Source: Streptosporangium pseudovulgare
GTDB taxonomy: Bacteria; Actinomycetota; Actinomycetes; Streptosporangiales; Streptosporangiaceae
Assembly: GCF_014648055.1 (NCBI RefSeq)
Contig: NZ_BMQJ01000007.1
Location: 311,046-375,045, forward strand
DNA length: 64,000 nucleotides
Direction: 5' to 3'
In this document: in pieces, positions 14,540 through 23,346 of the stretch
Position numbering within the stretch: the first letter of the stretch is position 1
Layout of the letters: each line of letters starts with the position of its first letter
Position numbers and translations under genes: made by a program
The notes under the pieces: generated by a model
The model's database searches: none
Seen by the model: the letters and a program-made list of their open reading frames with translations, nothing else
Told to the model about the DNA's origin: nothing

Positions 14540-16042
14540 TCACCCCCGGTCCCCGGTCGCGGGCGTCGCGCCCCGGGCGGGCTCCTCCGGTTCCTGGGGC
14601 GCGTGCGTCCCCTCCTCCCCGGCGGCCTCCGGCGTCCTGGACGCGCGCGCCATGCGCCGCAGCACGTAGACGGTGGCGACGGTGAGGAGCGCGTAGACCA
14701 GCAGCACGACGGCGAACCCCACCCACAGCCCCGGCACCGGGTTGACGGCGTCGACGGTGCGGAGCCTGCCGTACACCGTCCAGGGCTGGCGGCCGACCTC
14801 GGTCACGATCCAGCCGGACTCCACCGCGACCGCGGCGGCCAGCCCGGAGATCGCGGCCAGGCGCAGGAACCACGGGGAACGCGGCAGGTCGCGGCGGCGC
14901 CACCAGGCCACGGCGAACCACGCCGACAGCAGGAGCAGGAAGAACCCGACGCCCACCATCGTGTCGAAGGCCAGGTGGACCGTGGTGACCGGGGGCCGGT
15001 CGGCCACCGGGACCGTTTCGAGGCCGCGGACCACCGTGCTCGGGCTGTTGCCGACCAGCAGGGACAGGCCGCTGGGGATCTCCACCGCGTAGCGCATCTC
15101 CTCGCCGACCGCGACGCCGCCGAGGCTCAGCGGGGCGTGCGACCGGGTCTGGAAGAGCCCCTCCATCGCGGCGAGCTTGACGGGCTGGTACTCGGCCAGG
15201 AACCGGGCCGCGTAGTCGCCCACCACGATCTGGATCGGGGCGAAGACGGCGCCCAGCGTGAAGGGGATGGCGAAGCCGAGGCGGTGGTAGCGGTCACGCC
15301 GCCCGCGCAGCAGCGCCACGGCGTAGACGGAGGCGACCGTGAAGCCGGTCACCATGAACGCCGCGATGATCATGTGCAGCGTCTGCGGCGGTGTCGCCGG
15401 GTTCATCATCGCCCGCCAGGGGTCGACGTCGCGGATCCGGCCGTTCTCCAGGGTGAACCCGACCGGCTGGTTCATCCAGGCGTTGGCAGTCACCACGAAG
15501 AACGCCGAGGCCACCCCGGCGACCAGCACCGGCACCCCGGTCAGCAGGTGGAGCCGGGGCGACAGCCTGCCCCAGGCGTAGAGGTAGACGCCGATGAAGA
15601 TGGCCTCCAGGAAGAAGGCGTTGCCCTCCAGCGCGAAGGGAAGGCCGATCACCTCCCCGTAGACGCCCATCAGGCCCGGCCACAGCAGGCCCATCTCGAA
15701 GCTGAGGATCGTCCCGGAGACCGCGCCGACGGCGAACAGCACGCCCACCGCCTTGGCCCAGCGGTGGACCAGCCGCATGTGCTCGTCGTCACCGGTTCGC
15801 AGGGCCCGCCACTCGGTGAACAGCAGCAGCGCGGGCATGCCCACCCCGAGGCAGGCCAGCACGATGTGCCAGCCCAGCGAGAAGCCCATCTGCATGCGCG
15901 CCGCGAACATGTCGGCCGGGCTCGCCGGGCCGGCCGCCGCCACCGGCGTCGGTACGGCGAGCCCGGTCAGCCCGGTCAGCCCGGTCAGTCCGGACAGCCC
16001 GGTCAACCCGGTCAACCCGGTCAACCCGGACAGTGCGGACAC
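14540..16042 (-). CDS. cydA: Cytochrome bd oxidase subunit I with GLT-repeat N-terminus
   Basis: A 500-residue quinol oxidase subunit. Haem and quinol features: His59 in MQMGFSLGWHIVLA, FEMGLLWPGLMG, FLEAIFIGVYLYAWG, NAWMNQPVGF and GRQPWTVYG near the C-terminus; the Q-loop is of the short form. Unusually, residues 5-28 are eight copies of (S/T)GL, encoded by a 9-bp tandem repeat, ahead of the usual start of homology near MFAARMQMG (~45). GTG 16042 has GGAAGGGG 6 nt upstream, so the extension is probably translated. A ~35-residue polar tail follows the last span. Operon with cydB. Confidence 0.93.
   Translation of the reverse strand: MSALSGLTGLTGLTGLSGLTGLTGLTGLAVPTPVAAAGPASPADMFAARMQMGFSLGWHIVLACLGVGMPALLLFTEWRALRTGDDEHMRLVHRWAKAVGVLFAVGAVSGTILSFEMGLLWPGLMGVYGEVIGLPFALEGNAFFLEAIFIGVYLYAWGRLSPRLHLLTGVPVLVAGVASAFFVVTANAWMNQPVGFTLENGRIRDVDPWRAMMNPATPPQTLHMIIAAFMVTGFTVASVYAVALLRGRRDRYHRLGFAIPFTLGAVFAPIQIVVGDYAARFLAEYQPVKLAAMEGLFQTRSHAPLSLGGVAVGEEMRYAVEIPSGLSLLVGNSPSTVVRGLETVPVADRPPVTTVHLAFDTMVGVGFFLLLLSAWFAVAWWRRRDLPRSPWFLRLAAISGLAAAVAVESGWIVTEVGRQPWTVYGRLRTVDAVNPVPGLWVGFAVVLLVYALLTVATVYVLRRMARASRTPEAAGEEGTHAPQEPEEPARGATPATGDRG
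15959..16030. repeat. 9-bp tandem repeat in cydA N-terminus
   Basis: Eight in-frame 9-bp units close to CCCGGTCAG (plus strand), coding TGL or SGL on the minus strand. Period-9 repeats can change copy number without shifting frame. Confidence 0.88.
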
Positions 16043-16310
16043 GGCGCCCCTTCCCCCCGGGCAGCGGTCCCGCCGGTCCTCGCGCGTTCCCCGGCTTCCA
16101 TGACGTTCCCCCAGGTCACATGGGCACCCATGGCCTCATGGGCCCCTCACCCATACGGCCTTCCCCCCGCCCGTTTCCCGGCAAACGGCGGAAAGCCGCG
16201 TTGGAACCACCGGACTGCCATCGCTTTCCGTAGTGTTTCCATGACGCAACGTCACACCTCATCGGGTGTCGCGGCCCCGCGCGGCACGCCCTTCGGCGGA
16301 GGAGAGCAGC

Positions 16311-16868
16311 ATGAGAAAGGTCATCGCGTCGGTCTACACGACGCTGGACGGCTTCATCGACGACCCGCACCTCTGGTCGCTCAAGTACTGGACGGACGAG
16401 GCCGCCGCGTACTCCCACGACCAGCTCTTCGCGAGCGACGCGCTCCTGATGGGCCGCGTGACCTACGAGGGGTTCGCACTCGCCTGGCCCGGCAGGACCG
16501 GGGAGTTCGCCGACCGGATGAACGGCATGCCCAAGTACGTGGTGTCCTCGACACTGGACAAGGCCGACGAGTGGCACAACACCTCGGTCATCCCGGGCGG
16601 CGAGGTCGTCGAGACGGTGGCCGAGCTGAGGCGGCGACCCGGCCGGCAGATGCTGATCTACGGCTGCGGCCGGCTCACCGACACGCTGATGGAGCACGGC
16701 CTCCTCGACGAGTACCGGATCTGGGTCCACCCGCGGATCCTGGGCGGGGGCAGGCGCCTGTTCCGGGAGGGCACCGACGCCCGGCTGAGACTCCTCGACA
16801 CGCTGAGGTTCGGCTCGGGCGTCGTCGTCCTCTCCTACGCCCCGCAGGACCCCTCCCCCACGACCTGA
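16311..16868 (+). CDS. Dihydrofolate reductase family protein (RibD C-terminal-like)
   Basis: A 185-residue protein of the RibD C-terminal/dihydrofolate-reductase-like fold: MRKVIASVYTTLDGFIDDPH at the start, LLMGRVTYEGFALAWP, KYVVSSTLDKAD and the NADPH-loop-like GRQMLIYGCGRLTDTLMEHGLLDEYRIWVHP (in pieces). These stand-alone proteins are NADPH-dependent reductases of uncertain substrate and not the essential folate enzyme. ATG 16311 has GGAGGAG 7 nt upstream. Converges with the GH20 gene with only 15 bp between stops. Confidence 0.88.
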   Translation: MRKVIASVYTTLDGFIDDPHLWSLKYWTDEAAAYSHDQLFASDALLMGRVTYEGFALAWPGRTGEFADRMNGMPKYVVSSTLDKADEWHNTSVIPGGEVVETVAELRRRPGRQMLIYGCGRLTDTLMEHGLLDEYRIWVHPRILGGGRRLFREGTDARLRLLDTLRFGSGVVVLSYAPQDPSPTT

Positions 16869-16883
16869 CCCCTCCCCCGCCGC

Positions 16884-18494
16884 TCAGGTCCCCCGGATGT
16901 TGCTGGTCAGGGTGGCGATCCTGGCGGCCCAGGCGTCCCGCTCCTCGGGGCGCCCGATGACGCCGGGGCGCCGCTGCCAGGGCAGCGGCCCGTCCTCGCG
17001 CCGGTACTCCACGCCGAGCGCGGCGAGCCGGTCCTCGTGGACGCGCATCCGGTCGCGGAAGCCGGCGAAGTCCCGGGCGCGCGGGCTCCACACCGTCTCG
17101 GCGAAGGCGCACATCCGGGGGAAGACCATGTAGTCGACGTGCCGGGGCGAGTCGATCAGCTCGGTCCACAGGCAGCACTGCGAGCCGATGACGTGCCGGG
17201 CGGCGTCCTCGCCGTCCAGCTCGGCGGGCACCGGATCGAAGGAGTAGACGTCCTCCAGGGTCAGCACGGTGCCGAACGGCACCGGCTCGTCGTCGCCCGG
17301 CGCCTGCCGGTAGTCGAGATAGACGGAGGTGTTCGGGCAGGTGATGACGTCGTGCCCGGCCCGTGCCCCCAGCACCGCCCCCAGGGTGTCGCGCCAGGAG
17401 GCGACGACCGCGCCCGGGGCGAGCCCGCCCTCCAGGATCTCGTCCCAGCCGACGAGCCTGCGGCCGCGCGCGGTGAGGTGGTCGTCGAACTGCCGGATGA
17501 ACCAGCTCTGCAGGTCGTCCTCGTCGCGCAGGCCCAGCTCGGCGATCCGGCGCTGCGCCGCGGGGCTGGCCCTCCACTGGTCCTTGCGGGCCTCGTCGCC
17601 GCCGACGCACACGTACGGGCTCGGGAACAGCTCCATGACCTCGTCCAGCACGTTCTTGAAGAACGCGATGGTCCCGTCCTCGACGTTGACGACGTTGGGG
17701 CCGACGCCCCAGGTGGTGCGGACCTCCAGCGGGACGTCGAGGTTGCCCAGCTCGGGGTAGGCGGCGATGGCCGCCTGGGTGTGCCCGGGGATGTCGATCT
17801 CGGGCACGATCGTGACGTGCCGCCGCGCCGCGTAGGCGACGATCTCCCGGATGTCGTCCTGGGTGTAGTAGCCGCCGTGCGGCCGGCCGTCCGTGGGGCC
17901 GTTCCAGCCGGTCGAGCTCTCGCGGCGCCACGCGCCGACCTCGGTGAGGCGGGGGTAGCGCCTGATCTCCAGCCGCCAGCCCTGGTCGTCGGTGAGGTGC
18001 AGGTGCAGGACGTTGAGCTTGTGCATCGCCATCAGATCGACGAACCGCATCACCTCCCGCTTGGTCATGAAGTGCCGGGCGACGTCCAGCAGGCAGCCGC
18101 GCCAGGCGAACCGCGGCCGGTCCTCGATCCGCACGGCCGGCAGCGACCACTCCCGCGGGCCGTCCGCGGCCCTGCGGAACGCCTCGGCGGGCAGGAGCTG
18201 GCGGAGCGTCTGCGCTCCGTAGAACGCGCCGGCCGGCCCGCCGGCCTCGATGCGCACGCCGTCGTCGCCGACGGTCAGCGTGTACTCCTCCGGGCCCATC
18301 GCGCCGACCGCGAGGACGATCGCCCCGGGACCGGGCTCGCCCGGGAGCAGCTCCCAGCCTCCGGCCGGGCCGAGCTCGCTCCGCAACCAGGCGGCCACCC
18401 CGGCCAGCGCGGGGTCGGACGCGAGGACGGTGGCGGGGCCCAGCGTGAGACGGCCCGGTCGGGTCTCGAACCGGACGGGCTTGGGGATGATCAT
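16884..18494 (-). CDS. GH20 beta-N-acetylhexosaminidase
   Basis: A 536-residue enzyme releasing terminal beta-GlcNAc/GalNAc. The N-terminal ~120 residues form the GH20b domain; the barrel begins at FAWRGCLLDVARHFM and contains HLHLTDDQGWRLEI, EIDIPGHTQAA and the catalytic VGGDEA pair (Asp-Glu near residue 299). C-terminal SWRDT and LWTE stretches supply sugar-binding residues. No signal peptide is seen, so it acts in the cytoplasm on imported oligosaccharides. ATG 18494 has AAGGAAG upstream. It is last of a run of minus-strand glycan genes (203 bp after the GH27-like gene). Confidence 0.93.
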   Translation of the reverse strand: MIIPKPVRFETRPGRLTLGPATVLASDPALAGVAAWLRSELGPAGGWELLPGEPGPGAIVLAVGAMGPEEYTLTVGDDGVRIEAGGPAGAFYGAQTLRQLLPAEAFRRAADGPREWSLPAVRIEDRPRFAWRGCLLDVARHFMTKREVMRFVDLMAMHKLNVLHLHLTDDQGWRLEIRRYPRLTEVGAWRRESSTGWNGPTDGRPHGGYYTQDDIREIVAYAARRHVTIVPEIDIPGHTQAAIAAYPELGNLDVPLEVRTTWGVGPNVVNVEDGTIAFFKNVLDEVMELFPSPYVCVGGDEARKDQWRASPAAQRRIAELGLRDEDDLQSWFIRQFDDHLTARGRRLVGWDEILEGGLAPGAVVASWRDTLGAVLGARAGHDVITCPNTSVYLDYRQAPGDDEPVPFGTVLTLEDVYSFDPVPAELDGEDAARHVIGSQCCLWTELIDSPRHVDYMVFPRMCAFAETVWSPRARDFAGFRDRMRVHEDRLAALGVEYRREDGPLPWQRRPGVIGRPEERDAWAARIATLTSNIRGT

Positions 18495-18567
18495 TTCTTC
18501 CTTTCGGTGGGGCTTCTCCCCGCGCGGCCCCCTGCGGGCCGCGCGGACGCGACACGGTTCCCCGTAC

Positions 18568-18633
18568 GGCTCCGGCGCGGCTCCGGCACGGGTCCGACGC
18601 GGCTCCGGCGCAGGTCCGGCGCAGGTCCGGCGC
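18568..18633. repeat. 11-bp tandem repeat between GH27-like and GH20 genes
   Basis: Six 11-bp units close to GGCTCCGGCGC, in the 203-bp gap between the two genes. Confidence 0.8.
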
Positions 18634-18697
18634 GGGTGGGCCGCCGGCGCCCCGCGGGGGCGGGACCCCCCGGGGAAGGGGGCGCCGGCGGCCGGTC

Positions 18698-20263
18698 TCA
18701 GGGGGCCTGGGCGACCAGGGCGGCGGCGGACGAGGTGACCTCGGCGCGGCCGTCGAAGGACGCCTTCGCGCCGATCTCGTACCGTCCCGCCGTGACGCCG
18801 GCCGGCGGGGTGACGGCCCAGGTGACGGTGAACGCCTCGCCCGCGGCGAGCTTCTCCGGCGACGCCGCCGGGGTCACCGGCCGGGCCCGCCAGCCGTCCG
18901 GCAGGGTCAGGGCGATCTCGGCGCCGGTGAGCTTCTTCGTCCCGCCGGTGTTGACCAGGCGGGTGACGATCTCGCCCTCCCGGCCCGCGGTGAGCGTGGT
19001 GAGGCGGTCCTCGCCGAGGGTGGCGGCGGGGTCGGTCTCCAGCGTCACGAGGGGCGCCGCGCGGTCGCCGCCCGCGTCACGGGTGGCGACGCGGTACATG
19101 ACCGCGCCGTGCGCGGGCACGTACGCCGCGAGGTCGCCCTGGGTCGCGGCGACCTCGCCGGTCCACAGGTCCTCGACCCGGTAGTGGGGGGCGCGGGGCA
19201 GCTTCAGCTTCGCGGCGGTGACCGCTATGGTGGCCGCCCGGTCGCTCTCGTTGAACAGCACCACCGCGCTGTCGCCGTTCTCCAGCGGCTTGACCAGCGC
19301 GTGGTACCAGCCGTCGGTGCGGGCGTAGCGGCTCTGCACGCCCAGCCGGTCCTGGTTCACCGCGATCACCTTGGGGTTGGCGACGATCGCGGCGGGTGCC
19401 TTGGCCGGGTCGGCCTGCAGGATCAGCGGGGAGGCGCCGATCGCCCACAGGCTGAACTGGGCGCGGTACTCCCGTTCGGTCATCTTGCCGAGCCCGGCCT
19501 GCAGCAGGTCGGGGTCGTTCCAGGAGCCGGGCCCGGCGTACTCGTGGCGGAGCATGTTCGTCTCCCACACGTCCACCATGTGCGCGTAGGAGTCGGTGAG
19601 CGGTTTCGTGACCACGTTGGTCCGCCAGGTCGTGGCGACCTGGCGGCCCCACAGCCAGGGGACGGTGCTGCCCTCCTCGTTGTTCATGGCGAACGCGATC
19701 CCGTCGCCGAGGGCCTGCCGCATCGCCGGGTAGAGGATCTGCGCGATCTGCTGGACGTTCTTGCCGGGGAAGTCGGCGGTGGGGATCGAGCACCAGTCGT
19801 ACTTGAGGTAGTCGACGCCCCAGCTCCGCAGCAGGGCGCCGTCGGCGGCCTCGTTCCGGTAGGCGCCGGCGCCGCCGCCGGCGCACGCCTTGGTTCCGGC
19901 CGACAGGCCGAGGCCCAGCTTCAGGCCCTTGCCGTGGACGTAGTCGGCCAGGGCCCGGATGCCGGAGGGGAACCGGGCGGGGTCGGCCACCAGGCCGCCG
20001 GAGGCGTCACGTCCGGCGGCGGTCCAGCAGCCGTCCACGATGACGTACCGGTAGCCGGCGGCGGCGAGGGGGCCGTCGGCCAGGGCGTCGGCGGCCCGCC
20101 GTACCGCGGTCTCGGAGACCGAGCAGGCCAGCGCGCGGCTGTTCCAGCCCATGGGCGGGGCGTCGACGCCGGGCGGCGCGGCGGAGGTGCGGGCCGTCGC
20201 CGCCGAGGGCACGGCGAGCGCGCCGAGGAGGACCGCCGACAGGGCGGCCGTGCGTGTGCGCAT
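18698..20263 (-). CDS. Secreted GH27-like glycosidase with altered sugar-binding residues, NEW3-type C-terminus
   Basis: A 521-residue protein with a signal peptide (~1-24), a GH27 barrel (~33-400) and a C-terminal beta-sandwich of the NEW3 kind (~420-521). The nucleophile Asp156 in DYLKYDWC and acid/base Asp252 in SWNDPDLLQ are present. Several residues that recognise galactose in GH27 are changed: the usual WNxWN is WNSRA (40-44), the DD pair is DG (77-78), and the IYxD strand is LSAG (120-123). CEW is also not seen at the expected place, where NNEEGST stands. It is therefore probably an active retaining glycosidase with a different specificity. 14 bp after phoD, same operon. Confidence 0.85.
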   Translation of the reverse strand: MRTRTAALSAVLLGALAVPSAATARTSAAPPGVDAPPMGWNSRALACSVSETAVRRAADALADGPLAAAGYRYVIVDGCWTAAGRDASGGLVADPARFPSGIRALADYVHGKGLKLGLGLSAGTKACAGGGAGAYRNEAADGALLRSWGVDYLKYDWCSIPTADFPGKNVQQIAQILYPAMRQALGDGIAFAMNNEEGSTVPWLWGRQVATTWRTNVVTKPLTDSYAHMVDVWETNMLRHEYAGPGSWNDPDLLQAGLGKMTEREYRAQFSLWAIGASPLILQADPAKAPAAIVANPKVIAVNQDRLGVQSRYARTDGWYHALVKPLENGDSAVVLFNESDRAATIAVTAAKLKLPRAPHYRVEDLWTGEVAATQGDLAAYVPAHGAVMYRVATRDAGGDRAAPLVTLETDPAATLGEDRLTTLTAGREGEIVTRLVNTGGTKKLTGAEIALTLPDGWRARPVTPAASPEKLAAGEAFTVTWAVTPPAGVTAGRYEIGAKASFDGRAEVTSSAAALVAQAP

Positions 20264-20276
20264 GGAAGGACTCCCG

Positions 20277-21818
20277 TCAGGCAGGGTTGAGGGCCGGGTT
20301 GCCGGGCTCGATGACGAAGGACCCGGAGGTGTAGGCGCGGGCGTAGGGTTCGGTGACCCGGTCGATGGAGCGGAAGTCGACCTTCATCTCCCGTTCCGAC
20401 ACCACGGTGCGCACGTAGCCCCGGCGGCCGTTGAAGAACTTCACGTGCGGGTTCTCGGCGAGCAGGGTCTTGGTGTCGGGGTACTCGTCCCGGCCGTCGC
20501 CGGCGGAGGTCACCGAGGTGGTGACCAGCTCCACGGCGACCGACTTCGACTCCGGGTCGCGGTGGTCGCGCTTGACCTCCCCGGCCCAGTGGGAGTGGAC
20601 GTCGCCGGTGAGCACGACGCCGTTGCGCCGGTTGTCGGCGATGGAGGCGGCCAGCCGGTCGCGGCTGGCGACGTAGCCGTCCCAGCCCTCGTTGGAGTAG
20701 CCCTTGGCGGGGCCGTTCGCCCAGTCCATCTCCATCATGAACACCTGCTGGCCGATCAGGTCCCAGGTGGCCCGCGACTCGCGCAGCTCGCCGGTCAGCC
20801 ACGCCTCCTGCTCGCCGCCCAGGATGGTGCGGTTCGGGTCGAGGCGCTCGGCGCAGTCGTCGCCGACCGTGCCGCTCTTTCCGGTGCAGGCGTACAGGTC
20901 GCGGTACTGGCGGGTGTCGAGCAGGTGCAGGTTCGCCACCGAGCCCCAGTGCAGCGTCCGGTACAGCTTCAGCGACGGCCCGTCGGGCCGCTGCGCGCGC
21001 CGCAGCGGCATGTTCTCGTAGTACGCCTGGAACGCGGCGGCCCGGCGGGGCAGGAACGGCGGGTCGGGCTGCTCGGGCACGTCCCCGGCCCAGCCGTTCT
21101 CGATGTCGTGGTCGTCCCAGACCACCACCCAGGGCGCGACGGCGTGGGCGAGCTGCAGTTCGGGGTCGGTCTTGTGCTGGGCGTGCCGGAGGCGGTACCC
21201 CGCCAGGTCGAGGCACTCGCCGCCGGCCTGGTCGCGCACGGGGTACTTGTAGTCGCCGTACTCGTAGATGTAGTCGCCGAGGAAGGCGATCAGGTCGGGC
21301 TCGTCCTCGGCCATCCGGCGGTAGGCGGTGAACCAGCCGGTCTGGTAGTCGGCGCAGGAGGTGAACGACAGGTTCAGGTCGCGGCCGCGGGTGCCGGGCG
21401 CGGGCGCGGTGAGGGTCCGCCCGGCGGGGGAGATCTCGCCCTCGACGCGGAATCGGTAGAAGTACTCGGCGCCGGGGTCGAGGCCGTCCAGCTCGACGTG
21501 GACGCTGTGCGCCTCCTCGGGCCGGGCCGTCTCGGTGCCGCGCCGGACGATCTTGCTGAATCTCTCGTCGGTCGCGAGCTGCCACTGGACGGGAACCGGC
21601 CGGTTCGGCATGCCGCCGAGGCCGTCGGGGGTGAGGGGGTCGGTCGCCAGGCGGGTCCAGAGCACGACGCCCTGGGCGTCGGGCTCGCCGGAGGCCACGC
21701 CGAGCTGGAAGACGTCGGTCAGCGGGGTACGGCGGGTCGCCGCGCGCACGGGTGAGCCGAGCGCCGCGGCGAGTCCGAGACCCGCGCCGCCGGCCAGGAG
21801 AGTACGCCGGTTGATCAT
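20277..21818 (-). CDS. phoD: PhoD-family alkaline phosphatase/phosphodiesterase, Tat-exported
   Basis: A 513-residue metallophosphoesterase. The N-terminus NRRTLLAGGAGLGLAAALG is a twin-arginine signal. After the PhoD N-terminal domain (GVASGEPDAQGVVLWTRL), the metal-binding residues appear in SFTSCADYQTG, FLGDYIYEYG, VVWDDHDIENGW and the C-terminal LTGDVHSHW. PhoD enzymes are Ca/Fe phosphodiesterases that release phosphate from organic phosphates, and Bacillus PhoD attacks wall teichoic acid. ATG 21818 has AGGAG upstream. It lies between an ABC sugar-binding protein and a GH27-like gene; placement in a glycan operon is unusual for a phosphate-stress enzyme. Confidence 0.93.
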   Translation of the reverse strand: MINRRTLLAGGAGLGLAAALGSPVRAATRRTPLTDVFQLGVASGEPDAQGVVLWTRLATDPLTPDGLGGMPNRPVPVQWQLATDERFSKIVRRGTETARPEEAHSVHVELDGLDPGAEYFYRFRVEGEISPAGRTLTAPAPGTRGRDLNLSFTSCADYQTGWFTAYRRMAEDEPDLIAFLGDYIYEYGDYKYPVRDQAGGECLDLAGYRLRHAQHKTDPELQLAHAVAPWVVVWDDHDIENGWAGDVPEQPDPPFLPRRAAAFQAYYENMPLRRAQRPDGPSLKLYRTLHWGSVANLHLLDTRQYRDLYACTGKSGTVGDDCAERLDPNRTILGGEQEAWLTGELRESRATWDLIGQQVFMMEMDWANGPAKGYSNEGWDGYVASRDRLAASIADNRRNGVVLTGDVHSHWAGEVKRDHRDPESKSVAVELVTTSVTSAGDGRDEYPDTKTLLAENPHVKFFNGRRGYVRTVVSEREMKVDFRSIDRVTEPYARAYTSGSFVIEPGNPALNPA

Positions 21819-21993
21819 GGGGGGAACCGCTCCTCAAGGGGGGTGCCTGCGGGGAAGGGGGATGGGGCCACCGGGGAGCCGGCGGCCGGGGATCGGAGGG
21901 GCGAAGGCGGAGGGAGGGTTTCGGGGCCGGGGCCGGGGGCGGGCGGAGGAGGGCGGCGCCGCCCGGGGGTCGGGGCGGACGGTGCCGGGCGGG

Positions 21994-23328
21994 TCAGCCG
22001 ATGCTCGCGTTGCCCTCCTGGACCGCCTGGTCGGCGGCCTGCTTGGGGGTGATCCGGCCGAGGTACATCTCGTTGAAGATCTGCACCAGCTTCGGCTCGT
22101 AGCCGGGGAAGCCGGTGACGACCGGCATGCCGTACGTGGTGCCCTTGGACTCCTCAAGGAAGGGCGAGACGTCGAGCTTCTTGCTGTTCTTCCAGTAGTC
22201 GACGTAGTTCTGGCCGAACTCCACCAGGGCCGGGAAGACGTAGCCGCCGTCGGCCATGATCTTCTGCGCCTCGGGCGAGCCGAGGAAGGCGGCCAGCTTG
22301 TTCGCCTCGGCCGGGTGCTTGGTCTTGGCGTAGACCGCCTCGGACAGGCCGTTGAGGTTCACCGAGCGTCCCTTGGGGCCCTCGGGCATCATCGCGATGC
22401 CGATCTCGAAGTTGATCTCCGGGGCGATGAACGGCAGGAGGGCGTTGTTCGCCGGGAACATGGCGACCTCGCCCCGCTCGAACATCTCGGTCATCTTGCC
22501 GGTCGGCAGGTTGGTCTGGGAGGCCGGCGGCGCGACGTGGTACTTGTTCACCAGGTCGACGCCGAACTGCAGGGCCTGGACGGAGGCGTCGTCGTTGAAG
22601 GTGTAGCGGCCGAAGTTCTTGTCCACGAGCTTGCCGCCGTTGGACTCCACCCAGTTCATCCACTGCGTCTGGTAGTGGTTCCAGGAGCCGAAGCCGTACT
22701 GCTTGACCTTGCCGGCGTCGAAGCCGGGCTCGTCGGGGTGCTTGCCGGCCTCGTCGACGGTGAGCTTGCGGGCCGTCTCCAGGAGCGTGCCGGAGCCGTC
22801 GGGCGCCCAGGTGAGCTTCTCCGGCATCTCGACGCCCGCCTTCTTGAAGGCGTCCTTGTTGTACAGCAGGCCGACGATGCCCCAGTCCTTGGGCACGCCG
22901 TACAGCTTGCCCTGGTAGGTGTAGGCGTCCACGACGGTCTTGTGGTACTTGCCCGTGTCCAGCTTCAGCGGGCTGAGGTCGGCCAGTACGCCCTTGGTGA
23001 CGAACTCTGGGAAGTAGGAGGTCTGCATCCAGAAGACGTCGGGCGCGGTGCCCGCCACCGCGTCGGCGGTGATCTTGGTCCAGTACTGGTCCCAGGGCAG
23101 CATCTCGACGGTGACGTCGATGTTCGGGTTGGCCTTCTCGAAGGCGGCCATCACCTTCTCGTAGCCGACCTTCTGCTGCTCGTCCCAGAGCCGGTAGGTG
23201 AGCGTGACCTTCTCGCCCGACCCCCCGGAGGAGGAGTCGGAGGAGTCGGAGGAGCCGCAGGCGGAGACCGCGGTGAGGAGCGCGGCGCCGGCGAGCGCCG
23301 CGGCCCAGCGGATGCGGGGGGTGTGCAT
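21994..23328 (-). CDS. Sugar ABC transporter substrate-binding lipoprotein
   Basis: A 444-residue extracellular binding protein of the MalE-like cluster. The signal peptide ends in a lipobox (LTAVSAC, Cys24), so it is membrane-anchored. The mature protein has LTYRLWDEQQKVGYEKVMAAF, DVFWMQTSYFPEF and GVPKDWGIVGLLYNKDAF, typical for oligosaccharide binders. ATG 23328 (MHTPRIRW) with AGAGG 7 nt upstream is preferred to GTG 23343. It follows the MalG-type permease gene by 18 bp. Ligand unknown; operon context suggests galactosides or hexosamine-containing oligosaccharides. Confidence 0.92.
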   Translation of the reverse strand: MHTPRIRWAAALAGAALLTAVSACGSSDSSDSSSGGSGEKVTLTYRLWDEQQKVGYEKVMAAFEKANPNIDVTVEMLPWDQYWTKITADAVAGTAPDVFWMQTSYFPEFVTKGVLADLSPLKLDTGKYHKTVVDAYTYQGKLYGVPKDWGIVGLLYNKDAFKKAGVEMPEKLTWAPDGSGTLLETARKLTVDEAGKHPDEPGFDAGKVKQYGFGSWNHYQTQWMNWVESNGGKLVDKNFGRYTFNDDASVQALQFGVDLVNKYHVAPPASQTNLPTGKMTEMFERGEVAMFPANNALLPFIAPEINFEIGIAMMPEGPKGRSVNLNGLSEAVYAKTKHPAEANKLAAFLGSPEAQKIMADGGYVFPALVEFGQNYVDYWKNSKKLDVSPFLEESKGTTYGMPVVTGFPGYEPKLVQIFNEMYLGRITPKQAADQAVQEGNASIG

Positions 23329-23346
23329 GTTCTGGCCTCTCACTGT

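Noticed and set aside
14285-16960. Plus-strand open frame of 891 codons opposite cydAB
   Set aside because: Shadow of cydA and the DHFR-like gene; histidine/glutamine-rich with no fold signature.
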